DNA of 8,776 bases, taken from assembly GCA_031275525.1 (NCBI GenBank), contig JAISOP010000040.1, positions 1 through 8,776 of the forward strand, in the 5' to 3' direction. Positions within the stretch are counted from its first letter, which is position 1. Each line of letters begins with the position of its first letter. The notes beneath the pieces are model-generated. The model saw only the letters and a program-made list of their open reading frames with translations. It was not told the origin of the DNA and did no database searches. The stretch comes from Tannerella sp. GTDB lineage: Bacteria > Bacteroidota > Bacteroidia > Bacteroidales > Tannerellaceae. The position numbers and the translations under genes were made by a program. Shown here piece by piece: positions 1 through 6,888 of the stretch.

Positions 1-462
1 CGCAAGGAGAAGGCGGAAGCCGTGAGTAAGGCGGTGCGCAATTTTGTGAATGCGTTTCTGCGCTATAACGAGAACGTGACCGACGAAGACCGCGTGAATC
101 TGGGAATCACCGTTCCCGATACCACGCCCACTACGCCGCGCGAGCCTGAAACCATGCCCGTGGTGACGCTCATCGACTCGTCCGTCATCATGCGTCTCAC
201 GCTGCACTACAAGGACAGTATGAGTACGAGCCGGGCGAAACCTCACGGCGTACACGGGATCGAAATCCGCTGGGCCATACTCGATGGGGCGCCCGTGACA
301 ACGGCTGACCTGGTGAACTCCGAGTTCGGCACACGGTCGTCGCACACCTTTATTTTTGAAGAAAACCAGCGCGGTAAAACCGTTTGGTTCCGCCTGCGCT
401 GGGAGAACAACCGCGGACAGAAGGGTCCGTGGAGCGAACTCTATTCGGCTATTATACCGTGA
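1..462 (+). CDS. Conserved hypothetical protein, C-terminal part (5' end outside window)
   Basis: The frame is open from base 1 and runs to a TGA at 460-462, giving 153 residues. A GTG at 22 could be read as a start, but the seven in-frame codons before it (R-K-E-K-A-E-A) continue the same charged, helical pattern, so the true start is probably upstream. The first ~35 residues look like an amphipathic helix (FVNAFLRYNENVTDEDR). A proline/threonine-rich linker follows (DTTPTTPREPETMP), then ~100 residues of beta-rich sequence ending in RLRWENNRGQKGPWSE, which resembles a fibronectin type III-like sandwich. I recall hypothetical proteins of this pattern in Bacteroidota, with a conserved HGxEIRWAILD-like stretch, but I know no function. 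No signal peptide is visible because the N-terminus is missing. It is not obviously linked to the susCD operon, from which 289 bp separate it. Confidence 0.8.
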   Translation, partial: RKEKAEAVSKAVRNFVNAFLRYNENVTDEDRVNLGITVPDTTPTTPREPETMPVVTLIDSSVIMRLTLHYKDSMSTSRAKPHGVHGIEIRWAILDGAPVTTADLVNSEFGTRSSHTFIFEENQRGKTVWFRLRWENNRGQKGPWSELYSAIIP

Positions 463-486
463 GATGAGGAGTTGGGAACTTTGCGT

Positions 487-614
487 GGCATGGTTTTGTG
501 CATTCGGGGAAGAGAAAGAGAGCGACTCCTTTAGGTCTTTTAGGCCTTTTAGGCCTCGGGGGAACCGAACCGCACAGAACCGGTCATGTACAAAACCAGG
601 CCGTGCAGGGTATA
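487..614 (+). repeat. Dispersed intergenic repeat, copy L, with 9-bp tandem units
   Basis: Three tandem 9-bp units occur at 530-538 (TTTAGGTCT), 539-547 and 548-556 (both TTTAGGCCT). The sequence from 548 to 614 matches the reverse complement of 6889-6955 at 60 of 67 positions by my hand alignment. Copy L is also bounded by its own inverted repeat: 487-503 (GGCATGGTTTTGTGCAT) pairs with 586-602 at 15 of 17 positions, enclosing the 9-bp units. The match is at the DNA level between two non-coding places. The similar short peptides seen in overlapping open frames at both sites are a by-product. Confidence 0.75.
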
Positions 615-670
615 AGACCAAACGCGTATGGATGAAACGGAAAGATTTTGAAATCAACTGTAAGGAAGGT

Positions 671-696
671 CGGAAAATACCCGGTACTGTTTTCCG
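671..696 (+). other. Small stem-loop in the susC1 leader
   Basis: CGGAAAA (671-677) pairs with TTTTCCG (690-696). TAC (678-680) can also pair with GTA (684-686) around a CCG loop, leaving CTG bulged. It lies about 55 bp before the susC1 start and is not followed by a T run, so it is not a terminator. It could be a leader structure or chance. No convincing -33/-7 promoter for susC1 was found in 463-751. Confidence 0.25.
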
Positions 697-751
697 GTCG
701 GACGAACTTAAAAGAAGTACCGATTCGAATATTGTTTAAACATGAAAAAGT

Positions 752-3700
752 ATGAAAAAGAAATTGACGAAAGGCATGAAAGATGCCAAATTTGAATGGA
801 TGAAAAGAGGGATGATCCTGTCCGTACTCCTCTTTGTGATGGGGACGGGCATGGTGTTCGCCGCCGACGGCTACCCGCCGGAAGCGGGCGAACCGGCGCA
901 GAGCAGCGGCCGGATTACGGGGACGGTGGTTGACCAGGCGGGCGAACCGGTGGTGGGCGCCAATGTGGTTGTGAAGGGAAGGTCTGCGACGGGCACGGTG
1001 ACGGATGCGGAGGGGCGTTTCACGCTCCAGGTGGCCGCCGGTGTCGAGCTGGAAATTTCCTTCCTGGGCTACCGGACGCAAACGGTGAAGGCGGCCGCCG
1101 GTCTGACGGTGACGCTGGAGGAAGACGCGCAGGCGCTGGACGAAGTGGTGGTGACGGCTTTGGGTATCACGCGCGAAGCCAAGGCGCTGGGCTATGCCAT
1201 GAGTACCATCAGCGCCAGCGAACTGACCAAGGTGGGTACGCCCAATCTGGGTACCGCCCTCTATGGCAAGGCTTCCGGCCTGCAGATTGTATCCCCTCCG
1301 GGCGGGGCGGCTTCCGGCGTATCGTTCACGGTGCGCGGGCTGAGTTCGATCAATGGCAACACGCAGCCGCTGATTGTGCTCAACGGCGTGCCGATCCGCA
1401 GCGGTAACAACGAAGGCGAGACCAGCACGGGCAAGTTTGCCAATTTCCGTTCCGAAGGACGCATACGGTCGAACGGTCTGGTGGATATTAACCCGGAAGA
1501 TATCGAAACGCTTTCGATCCTGAAGGGCGCTGCCGCTACGGCGCTCTACGGTTCGGAGGGCGCCAACGGGGTGGTGCTGCTCACCAGCAAAAAGACCAAA
1601 GGATCGGGTATGACCGTGGATTTTAATGTGACGCTAGAGGCGAATACGATGGCTTACCTGCCGAAGATTCAAAGCGAATACGGCCCGGGCCTCTATTCGG
1701 TAAGCCGGAGCGACGAGGAACTGGACAATAACGGTTTCCGGAAGACGACCTACAAGGGTACCGAATACAAAGTGCCTTACTATGCGACCAACGTCAGTTT
1801 CGGCCCGCGCTACGACGGCAGTACGGTGCTGTACTGGGACGGCAACACCCGTCCGTATTCGGCCATTAATGCCGACCCGTGGAACGATCTGTTCCGTACC
1901 GGTTTCGACCAGATTTATAACGTGGCCATCAATCATGGCGCCGAGAAGTCGAACACGCGCTTCTCCTATACCTACCTGGACGAAGTCCCCAACGGGCTGA
2001 CGGGTTCGTACAGCAAACACAATTTCAACCTGGTGGGCAGCCTGAAATTCAACGACCGCCTGTCGGTGGACTATTCCGGCAGCTACATTGTCCAGAAGGT
2101 TCACAACCGGGCGCAGCGTGCCACCTCGGCCTATGATTCGTTCAGCGACCTGTTTGGCTCCTTCACGGATGTGGCGCTGATGAAAACGATGTATCAAACC
2201 AGCCTGGGATACAAGAACAGGGTGTATACCGATCCCACCCTGACGCCGGACGAAGGGTTTGCTTTCAGCCCGGGCAATCCCACCCTCTGGGTGCAGAATT
2301 ACCTCTGGAAGGCGTACAGGAACAATGACTACGAAACCAGCCAGCGTTTCATCGCCAGCGTGGCTCCGGCCTGGAAAATCACGGATTTCCTGACGGCCCG
2401 CGCCCGCATCTCAAGCGACCTTACCGCCGACAAGATCGAATACAAGACGGCTACCGAACGGCCGCTGGTGCTGGAGGATCCGAGCGGCGGCTACGAAGCG
2501 GTTCAAAAGCAGTATTCCATTATTTACGGTGACGGGATGCTGGTGTTCGACAAAAAATTCGGCGACGTCAACCTGTCGGCCAGCGCCGGCTGGCAAGCCC
2601 GCACGGAAAACATGATGCTCATGTCGGCCCGCACGGACGGCGGTTTGACGGTGGAGAACCAGTTCCTGCTGTCCGTCAGCCGCAATCAGACAAGGATCGA
2701 GCAAACCCGCATGGAACTGCTGAAGACGGCCGCCCTGGCTACGGTGGACCTCGCGTACGGCGATTTCGTCTTCCTGGGCCTCACCGGGCGGCAGGAAAAG
2801 TCGTCGACCCTGCCCAGGGGCAGCAACAGCTACTTCTATCCCTCGTCCAGTTTGAGCTTCCTCTATACCGACGCCTTCCGCGATGCGCTGCCTTCGTGGT
2901 ACAACTTCGGCAAGCTGCGCTTTTCCTACGGCGTGGTCGGTAACGCGCCCGACGCCTATGCGGCCAATATCGTATATGATGCCAGCAGCAACAGGGGCGT
3001 GCAGTGGAGTACGATCCCCGGTACGCTGGGCAACGAAAAGCTGAGACCGGAAAAGATTACGGAATATGAAGCCGGGATCGAAAACAAACTGCTGGGGCAT
3101 AAACTGGGCTTTGAGGTGTCGTACTACCACCGCCGCGTGTCGGACATGCTGATCCAGCAGCCGCTGGTGACCAGCGACGGCGCCAGCAACATGTGGGTCA
3201 ACGTGGGCGAGATGGTGAATAAGGGCGTGGAATTTTCCGTCAACGCCACCCCGTTTGAAACCAAAGACTGGCGCTGGGAAATACGCACCAATTTCGCGTT
3301 CAACAAAAACGAGGTGACCAAACTGGCCGAAGGCGTGGATTTCCTGCGCAACAGCGGCAGCTTCGGCAACACCGGCGGCGGCGCCAACGTCCGTTCGTAT
3401 GTGGGACGCCCGATGGGGGATATTTACGTCAACCGGGTAACGCGGGTGGAAGACCCGAACAGCCCCTATTACGGCGAAAAGATCGTGCTGGCTCCCGGCT
3501 ACGGCGAAAGCGACGGCTGGGGATATTACCTGACCTCCACCGGCGAAGCCGCCCAGGAGTGTGTCGGCAACATCAATCCCAAGGTGGTAGGCGGTCTGGG
3601 CACCTCGCTGTCATACAAGCGCCTGTCGCTGGACATCATGACCGATTTCCGCATCGGCGGCTATGTGCTGAACAATGCCGACCTGTATCCCAACTGCCGC

Positions 3701-4174
3701 GGGCTGACGGAACGGTCGCTGCAATACCGCGATGCCGAACACGGCGGCCTGGAATATGTCTACAAGGGGCGCACGCTGCACAACGGGTGGATTGTGCCGG
3801 GCGTGATCTACGACGAAGCCCGGGGCGAGTACCGTCCGAACGATATTATCACCTCCGTCGACAGTTACTACTACCTGACCTACAACTGGGGCAACAGCGA
3901 TCCGGGTACGACGTATGAATTTTCCGTTGTGGAAAACTCGTACTGGAAGGTGCGCGAACTGTCGGTCGGCTACGACGTGCCGATCAAGTCCTCTGCCATT
4001 AAGCGCCTCACCGCTTCGGTCTTCGGCCGCAACCTGTTCTACCTCTACAAGTCGCTGAAAGACATCGACCCCGAATCGACCAACGGCGGTACGACCTGGG
4101 GCGGCCAGGCAGGCGTGGGATATTCATCCGCGCCAAGCCGGACGTTTGGCCTTGCCTTACGCGCTACTTTTTAA
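752..4174 (+). CDS. SusC/RagA-family TonB-dependent outer-membrane transporter (no STN domain)
   Basis: This 1140-residue protein is the outer-membrane channel of a SusC/SusD uptake pair, driven by the TonB-ExbBD system. A signal peptide spans about residues 17-37 (MKRGMILSVLLFVMGTGMVFA, then ADG). A CarboxypepD_reg-like beta domain covers ~53-127 (GRITGTVVDQAGEPVVGANV). The SusC hallmark DEVVVTALGI is at 130-139. The plug covers ~143-282, with SGLQIV, FTVRGLSSING, LIVLNGVPI, INPEDIETLSILKGAAATALYG and ANGVVLLTSKK. The rest is barrel, ending in the aromatic-terminated strand FGLALRATF. Length and order are normal for the family. There is no STN domain before the carboxypeptidase-like domain, so this transporter is not expected to signal to a FecR itself. 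M9 and M17 are alternative starts; 752 is the first in-frame ATG. susD follows after 18 bp. The substrate cannot be told from sequence. Confidence 0.96.
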   Translation: MKKKLTKGMKDAKFEWMKRGMILSVLLFVMGTGMVFAADGYPPEAGEPAQSSGRITGTVVDQAGEPVVGANVVVKGRSATGTVTDAEGRFTLQVAAGVELEISFLGYRTQTVKAAAGLTVTLEEDAQALDEVVVTALGITREAKALGYAMSTISASELTKVGTPNLGTALYGKASGLQIVSPPGGAASGVSFTVRGLSSINGNTQPLIVLNGVPIRSGNNEGETSTGKFANFRSEGRIRSNGLVDINPEDIETLSILKGAAATALYGSEGANGVVLLTSKKTKGSGMTVDFNVTLEANTMAYLPKIQSEYGPGLYSVSRSDEELDNNGFRKTTYKGTEYKVPYYATNVSFGPRYDGSTVLYWDGNTRPYSAINADPWNDLFRTGFDQIYNVAINHGAEKSNTRFSYTYLDEVPNGLTGSYSKHNFNLVGSLKFNDRLSVDYSGSYIVQKVHNRAQRATSAYDSFSDLFGSFTDVALMKTMYQTSLGYKNRVYTDPTLTPDEGFAFSPGNPTLWVQNYLWKAYRNNDYETSQRFIASVAPAWKITDFLTARARISSDLTADKIEYKTATERPLVLEDPSGGYEAVQKQYSIIYGDGMLVFDKKFGDVNLSASAGWQARTENMMLMSARTDGGLTVENQFLLSVSRNQTRIEQTRMELLKTAALATVDLAYGDFVFLGLTGRQEKSSTLPRGSNSYFYPSSSLSFLYTDAFRDALPSWYNFGKLRFSYGVVGNAPDAYAANIVYDASSNRGVQWSTIPGTLGNEKLRPEKITEYEAGIENKLLGHKLGFEVSYYHRRVSDMLIQQPLVTSDGASNMWVNVGEMVNKGVEFSVNATPFETKDWRWEIRTNFAFNKNEVTKLAEGVDFLRNSGSFGNTGGGANVRSYVGRPMGDIYVNRVTRVEDPNSPYYGEKIVLAPGYGESDGWGYYLTSTGEAAQECVGNINPKVVGGLGTSLSYKRLSLDIMTDFRIGGYVLNNADLYPNCRGLTERSLQYRDAEHGGLEYVYKGRTLHNGWIVPGVIYDEARGEYRPNDIITSVDSYYYLTYNWGNSDPGTTYEFSVVENSYWKVRELSVGYDVPIKSSAIKRLTASVFGRNLFYLYKSLKDIDPESTNGGTTWGGQAGVGYSSAPSRTFGLALRATF

Positions 4175-4192
4175 AACCAGTCAAACAATCAA

Positions 4193-5962
4193 ATGAAAGT
4201 ATATATGAAAAAGTTAATTTCGATAATGATAGTGCTGGCGTGCGTGTTCACGTTCAGCAGATGCAGCGAGGACGCCTACAGCGACAAATACGTCGATCCC
4301 AACAAAGTGACCTCCCTGCTGATGGACAAGCTGATGGTCGGGGTATTTGACAAATGCAACGACTGGGCGATCATGGGATACGGCCGCTATTACAGTTTCG
4401 ACAACCTGTACCTGGCCAATTTCACCCAGTCCTTCGGGCGTCCCTACTCGCCGACCATGTACCATAACGGCTGGAGCGACGACGGAAGCGGCAAGTACGG
4501 CAGCCTGTTCAGCGCAACGGGTATCCTCCGGAAGATGGAAATGATGTATGACGAAATGGCCGAGGCCGAAAAGCCGTCTTACGAGGCCTACCTCCTCGCC
4601 GCCAGAGTGCATGTGTACGCCTTCCTGCTGTCCATGCTCGACACCTACGGCGACCTGCCCTTCAGGGAAGGCGGCATTGTGGCGGCTACGGGCATCCTGG
4701 ACAACAGCAACGCGCATTTCGACAAGGCGGAAGACCTCTACCTGATGATCCTCGACGAACTGAAAACGATCGGCCAGCGTTTCGCCACCGTGTCGAAGCC
4801 GAAAGATTTCACCGCCACGCAGGATTTTGTCAATGAAGCCGACTTCGGCAAATGGCAGAAATACGCCAATTCCACCCGCCTGCGTGCCGCCATGCGCGTG
4901 GCCAGCCAGGGTGTGCTGGCCGACGCCGGGCGGGCGGCGGTCAGGGAAATCCTGGAAAATCCGACGCTCTATCCGATTGTGGAAAACTTCGACGACAACA
5001 TCGTGCTCTTCAGCAGGGTGGGCGGAAAGAACGAAGAAAACGGCGGCAGGGGCCTGGACGACGGCGACGGCTCCAGCAACCGCGCTTCCGACGACCTGCT
5101 CAGCCGGATGCTCAGCGATTACGACCGCGCCACCTGGAGCGGCTCCTACCAGGACGGCATCGACGACCCGCGCGTGCCGATCCTCTACGACCTGGCCGTC
5201 AAGGAGCCGAACAAGCAGACCGGCTATCCTTCGTATGTGGATGAAGAGGGGAGGACGGTCACGCAGTCCGGCAGGGCCGTGCCTACGGTGTTCCGCGGGG
5301 CGACCTACGAAATGCCCGAAGCGGTCATGGAATCCTATACCACCAATGCCAAGGGGATTTCGCTGCTCCGTTACAACGGACTGTTCTATCGCAACGTCAA
5401 CTTTGATCACCAGATCTATACCTCTCCGGAAACCTGGTTCATCAAAGCCGAAGCTTATCTCAACGGCTGGGCCGCGGGGGATGCCAAGGCTGCGTTTAAG
5501 GAGGGCGTGATCCAGTCGATCCGGTTCTATGTCCATTATCACGCCACCAAAGCGAATGCGGATGAAAAGCCGGGTATTGACGGCAACACGCGCCGGGGCT
5601 GGGTGATTAATCCCAACCTGGAAGCGATCGACGACGCCTGGCTCGACGCCTTCGCGGAGGCTCGCTGGGAGGCGCCGATCAACGGCCAGCACCCCTACGA
5701 GAACAAGCTGGACGCGATTATCACGCAGAAATATATCAACTTCAGCATCTTTTATGTGCGTGAGGCCTGGAACGACCTCCGGCGCACGGGCTATCCTTCG
5801 GGGATCTATTTCCCCAGAGTCTCCGACGCAACCGTTCCGGAGTTGCCTGTACGTTTGAGGTATCCGACCGGCGAACGTGATTTCAACAAGAACTTTTCGG
5901 AAGTAAACCGTCCCGGCTTCAATGCCGACGATTATTACACGAAACTGTTCTGGGCAAAATAA
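4193..5962 (+). CDS. SusD-like nutrient-binding lipoprotein (SusD_2 type)
   Basis: This 589-residue protein is the predicted surface lid and binding partner of the SusC encoded just upstream. The N-terminus has a lipoprotein signal with Cys24 (LACVFTFSRC), followed by SED, which fits the acidic export signal that sends Bacteroidota lipoproteins to the cell surface. The lipobox is unusual because the residue before Cys is Arg. After the cysteine comes DKYVDPNKVT, the early DPN segment typical of SusD_2 (PF12771-like) rather than classical SusD. The body looks alpha-helical. Near the C-terminus are further SusD_2-like segments: QKYINFSIFYVREAWNDLRR (512-531) continuing into TGYP, and PVRLRYP (552-558). 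An alternative start, M5 at 4205, would still keep the signal peptide. The gene is very likely co-transcribed with susC. The ligand is unknown. Confidence 0.94.
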   Translation: MKVYMKKLISIMIVLACVFTFSRCSEDAYSDKYVDPNKVTSLLMDKLMVGVFDKCNDWAIMGYGRYYSFDNLYLANFTQSFGRPYSPTMYHNGWSDDGSGKYGSLFSATGILRKMEMMYDEMAEAEKPSYEAYLLAARVHVYAFLLSMLDTYGDLPFREGGIVAATGILDNSNAHFDKAEDLYLMILDELKTIGQRFATVSKPKDFTATQDFVNEADFGKWQKYANSTRLRAAMRVASQGVLADAGRAAVREILENPTLYPIVENFDDNIVLFSRVGGKNEENGGRGLDDGDGSSNRASDDLLSRMLSDYDRATWSGSYQDGIDDPRVPILYDLAVKEPNKQTGYPSYVDEEGRTVTQSGRAVPTVFRGATYEMPEAVMESYTTNAKGISLLRYNGLFYRNVNFDHQIYTSPETWFIKAEAYLNGWAAGDAKAAFKEGVIQSIRFYVHYHATKANADEKPGIDGNTRRGWVINPNLEAIDDAWLDAFAEARWEAPINGQHPYENKLDAIITQKYINFSIFYVREAWNDLRRTGYPSGIYFPRVSDATVPELPVRLRYPTGERDFNKNFSEVNRPGFNADDYYTKLFWAK

Positions 5963-5974
5963 ACGGAATTATAG

Positions 5975-5989
5975 CCGGGAACTGTCCGG
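5975..5989 (+). terminator. Weak stem followed by T-rich stretch after susD
   Basis: CCGGG and TCCGG form a 5-bp stem with one G-T pair and a 5-nt loop, 12 bp after the susD stop. The sequence downstream is T-rich but interrupted (TTAATTCTTCTTT at 5999-6010). This is a marginal intrinsic terminator; the much stronger hairpin at 6020-6081 may do the work instead. Confidence 0.25.
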
Positions 5990-6019
5990 ACAATGCCTTA
6001 ATTCTTCTTTGAGGCGCCG

Positions 6020-6081
6020 AAGCATTCGGCCACCGGGTACCTCTTTTGTGCGATACACAAGAGGTGCCCGGTCGAATGCTT
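6020..6081. other. Long near-perfect stem-loop downstream of susD
   Basis: The lower stem is AAGCATTCG (6020-6028) with CGAATGCTT (6073-6081), a perfect 9-bp match. The upper stem is 6032-6050 with 6056-6072: all 17 bases of the right arm pair, one as G-T, and TT is unpaired in the left arm. The loop is CGATA. GCC (6029-6031) is bulged on one side. A further GCGCC/GGCGC pairing (6014-6018 with 6092-6096) may extend the base. There is no T run on either strand after the stem, so it is not a classic intrinsic terminator. It could shield the 3' end of the susCD message, act as a recombination or repeat element, or mark the edge of an old insertion. Confidence 0.6.
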
Positions 6082-6096
6082 ACCCGCACCGGGCGC

Positions 6097-6294
6097 TACA
6101 GGTATCCAAACGCCAGCATTTCCACTATTACCCTCCCCGGGCACAATCCCAAAATGGCGGAAAACAAACATCTCTTCAAAAACGTAACCGAACATACGCG
6201 CTACATCCTCGTTGACGATGCCCGGAAATCCACCCCTTCAACTTTTTCTTCGACGTCACCACCGGCGCCATTACCGTCAATCCCAAAGGCATAA
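6097..6294 (+). pseudogene. Possible decayed, frameshifted coding remnant
   Basis: The plus strand reads protein-like in one frame from about 6097 (YRYPNASISTITLPGHNPK, then MAENKHLF, TEHTRYILVDDARK to ~6227). It reads protein-like in another frame from 6231 (HPFNFFFDVTTGAITVNPKG). Third codon positions are C-rich in both parts, about 60% G or C in the first by my count. Joining them needs one frameshift between roughly 6222 and 6232, because the second frame has a TGA at 6213-6215. There is no credible start, and the 5' side is the long stem-loop. I do not recognise the family. The place, right after susD, is where surface lipoprotein genes often lie in such loci. The call rests only on composition and could be wrong. 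Confidence 0.3.
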
Positions 6295-6298
6295 GTTC

Positions 6299-6598
6299 CT
6301 ACGCAGCCGGCGCGGCGTTCAACCACTCGGCCTCCTCATCCTCAATAAGCACAATCCTTTGGATTGTCTTGCCCGCCAAGTCCGGCAGGGGTACATTTTC
6401 CGGGTTCTCGCTCACGCACACGGCATAGCGGAGCGTCCAGGCCACCGGCCCGGGATCAGGTTCGGGTTCGGGTTCGGGATCGTCGTCGTCTTTTCCGCAG
6501 GCGGCAAACAGCAGGGCACAGGCAGCAACCAGTGTGCCGGCCCTCAGGAATCGCCGGAGGATTCCGTTGGGGAAAGTCAAAATTCTTCTTTTCATCAT
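6299..6598 (-). CDS. Small acidic lipoprotein, unknown function
   Basis: The start is ATG at 6598 (MMKRRILTF; the second ATG at 6595 is equally possible), giving 99 residues to a TAG at 6299-6301. The N-terminus is basic, then hydrophobic (AGTLVAACALLFAAC), with a good lipobox and Cys34. GKDDDD follows, matching the acidic surface-export signal of Bacteroidota lipoproteins. A PEPEPEPDPGP linker comes next, and about 50 residues of short mixed sequence (RYAVCVSENPENVPLPDL, KTIQRIVLIEDEEAEWL). This is small for a surface lipoprotein and may be the truncated front of a larger one. The open frame could begin further upstream at 6682, but those extra residues precede the lipoprotein signal and run into the repeat array. 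It is divergent from fecR. No good promoter is visible in the AT-rich 6599-6640. Confidence 0.65.
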   Translation of the reverse strand: MMKRRILTFPNGILRRFLRAGTLVAACALLFAACGKDDDDPEPEPEPDPGPVAWTLRYAVCVSENPENVPLPDLAGKTIQRIVLIEDEEAEWLNAAPAA

Positions 6599-6677
6599 GT
6601 AAGTAATTAATTGAATAATAATATAATAAATAGTTCTTGTTTGGTTCGGAAGGCTTTCCGCGGCGCGGGAGGTCGGA

Positions 6678-6809
6678 TTCATCAGTCTGGTGAAGCCTGC
6701 TTCATTAGCCTAATGAAGCCTGCTTCATCAACCTGGTGAAGCCTGCTTCATCAGCCTGGTGAAGCAGGCTTCATCAGCCTGGTGAAGCAGGCTTCATTAG
6801 CTTAGTGAA
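6678..6809. repeat. Tandem array of six 23-bp dyad-symmetric units (last one partial)
   Basis: Units begin at 6678, 6701, 6724, 6747, 6770 and 6793; the last keeps only its first 17 bp. Each has a 17-bp near-palindrome, commonest form TTCATCAGCCTGGTGAA, plus a 6-bp joint. The joint is GCCTGC after units 1-3 and GCAGGC after units 4-5. Joints form a second set of palindromes (TGAAGC, two bases, GCTTCA), so dyad centres come about every 11-12 bp. Unit 2 (TTCATTAGCCTAATGAA) is a perfect palindrome apart from its centre. There are no variable spacers, so it is not a CRISPR. It occupies the divergent spacer between the small lipoprotein gene and fecR, so operator array, RNA hairpin series or minisatellite are the options. 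Confidence 0.9.
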
Positions 6810-6844
6810 TTTATCCGTCCGGGTGATCCGTCTCATTTGACCGT

Positions 6845-6853
6845 TATACTTTG
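6845..6853 (+). promoter_or_regulatory. Possible -7 element of a promoter toward fecR
   Basis: TATACTTTG, followed by C, resembles the Bacteroidota -7 element TAnnTTTG but has three bases instead of two between TA and TTTG. No TTG or TTTG sits 19-21 bp upstream. It lies between the dyad array and repeat copy R, about 220 bp before fecR, and is the best candidate I see for a fecR promoter. Weak call. Confidence 0.3.
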
Positions 6854-6888
6854 CGCGGATTAAAATAGTGCGTTTAATTCTACTTTAC

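Larger units (their letters stand above)
5963..6298. other. Spacer between susD and the minus-strand lipoprotein gene
   Basis: This stretch holds a weak terminator-like stem, the long stem-loop at 6020-6081, and the possible decayed coding remnant on the plus strand. I see no intact gene, tRNA or insertion sequence in it. Confidence 0.6.

Noticed and set aside
356..739. Open frame across the spacer before susC1, similar in part to a minus-strand open frame at 6860-7081
   Set aside because: The similar peptides come from the dispersed DNA repeat. The frames overlap real genes or leaders and have no signals of expression.
1634..3387. Several antisense open frames inside susC1
   Set aside because: They are shadows of the 1140-codon susC frame, whose domains are continuous from signal peptide to last barrel strand.
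4214..5692. Long antisense open frame (492 codons) over susD
   Set aside because: It lies wholly inside a clear SusD gene, and high GC with G/C-rich third positions leaves the opposite strand open. Its product has no recognisable domain and no start signals.
6020..6081. Integron attC site
   Set aside because: The stem has one-sided bulges like attC, but the required GTT/AAC ends are missing and no integrase or cassette is seen.
5998..6195. Minus-strand 65-codon open frame across the stem-loop
   Set aside because: It reads through both arms of the hairpin and has no start signal; the plus-strand reading of 6097-6227 has better codon character.
6678..6809. CRISPR array
   Set aside because: Units are contiguous with near-constant 6-bp joints, no unique spacers and no cas genes.
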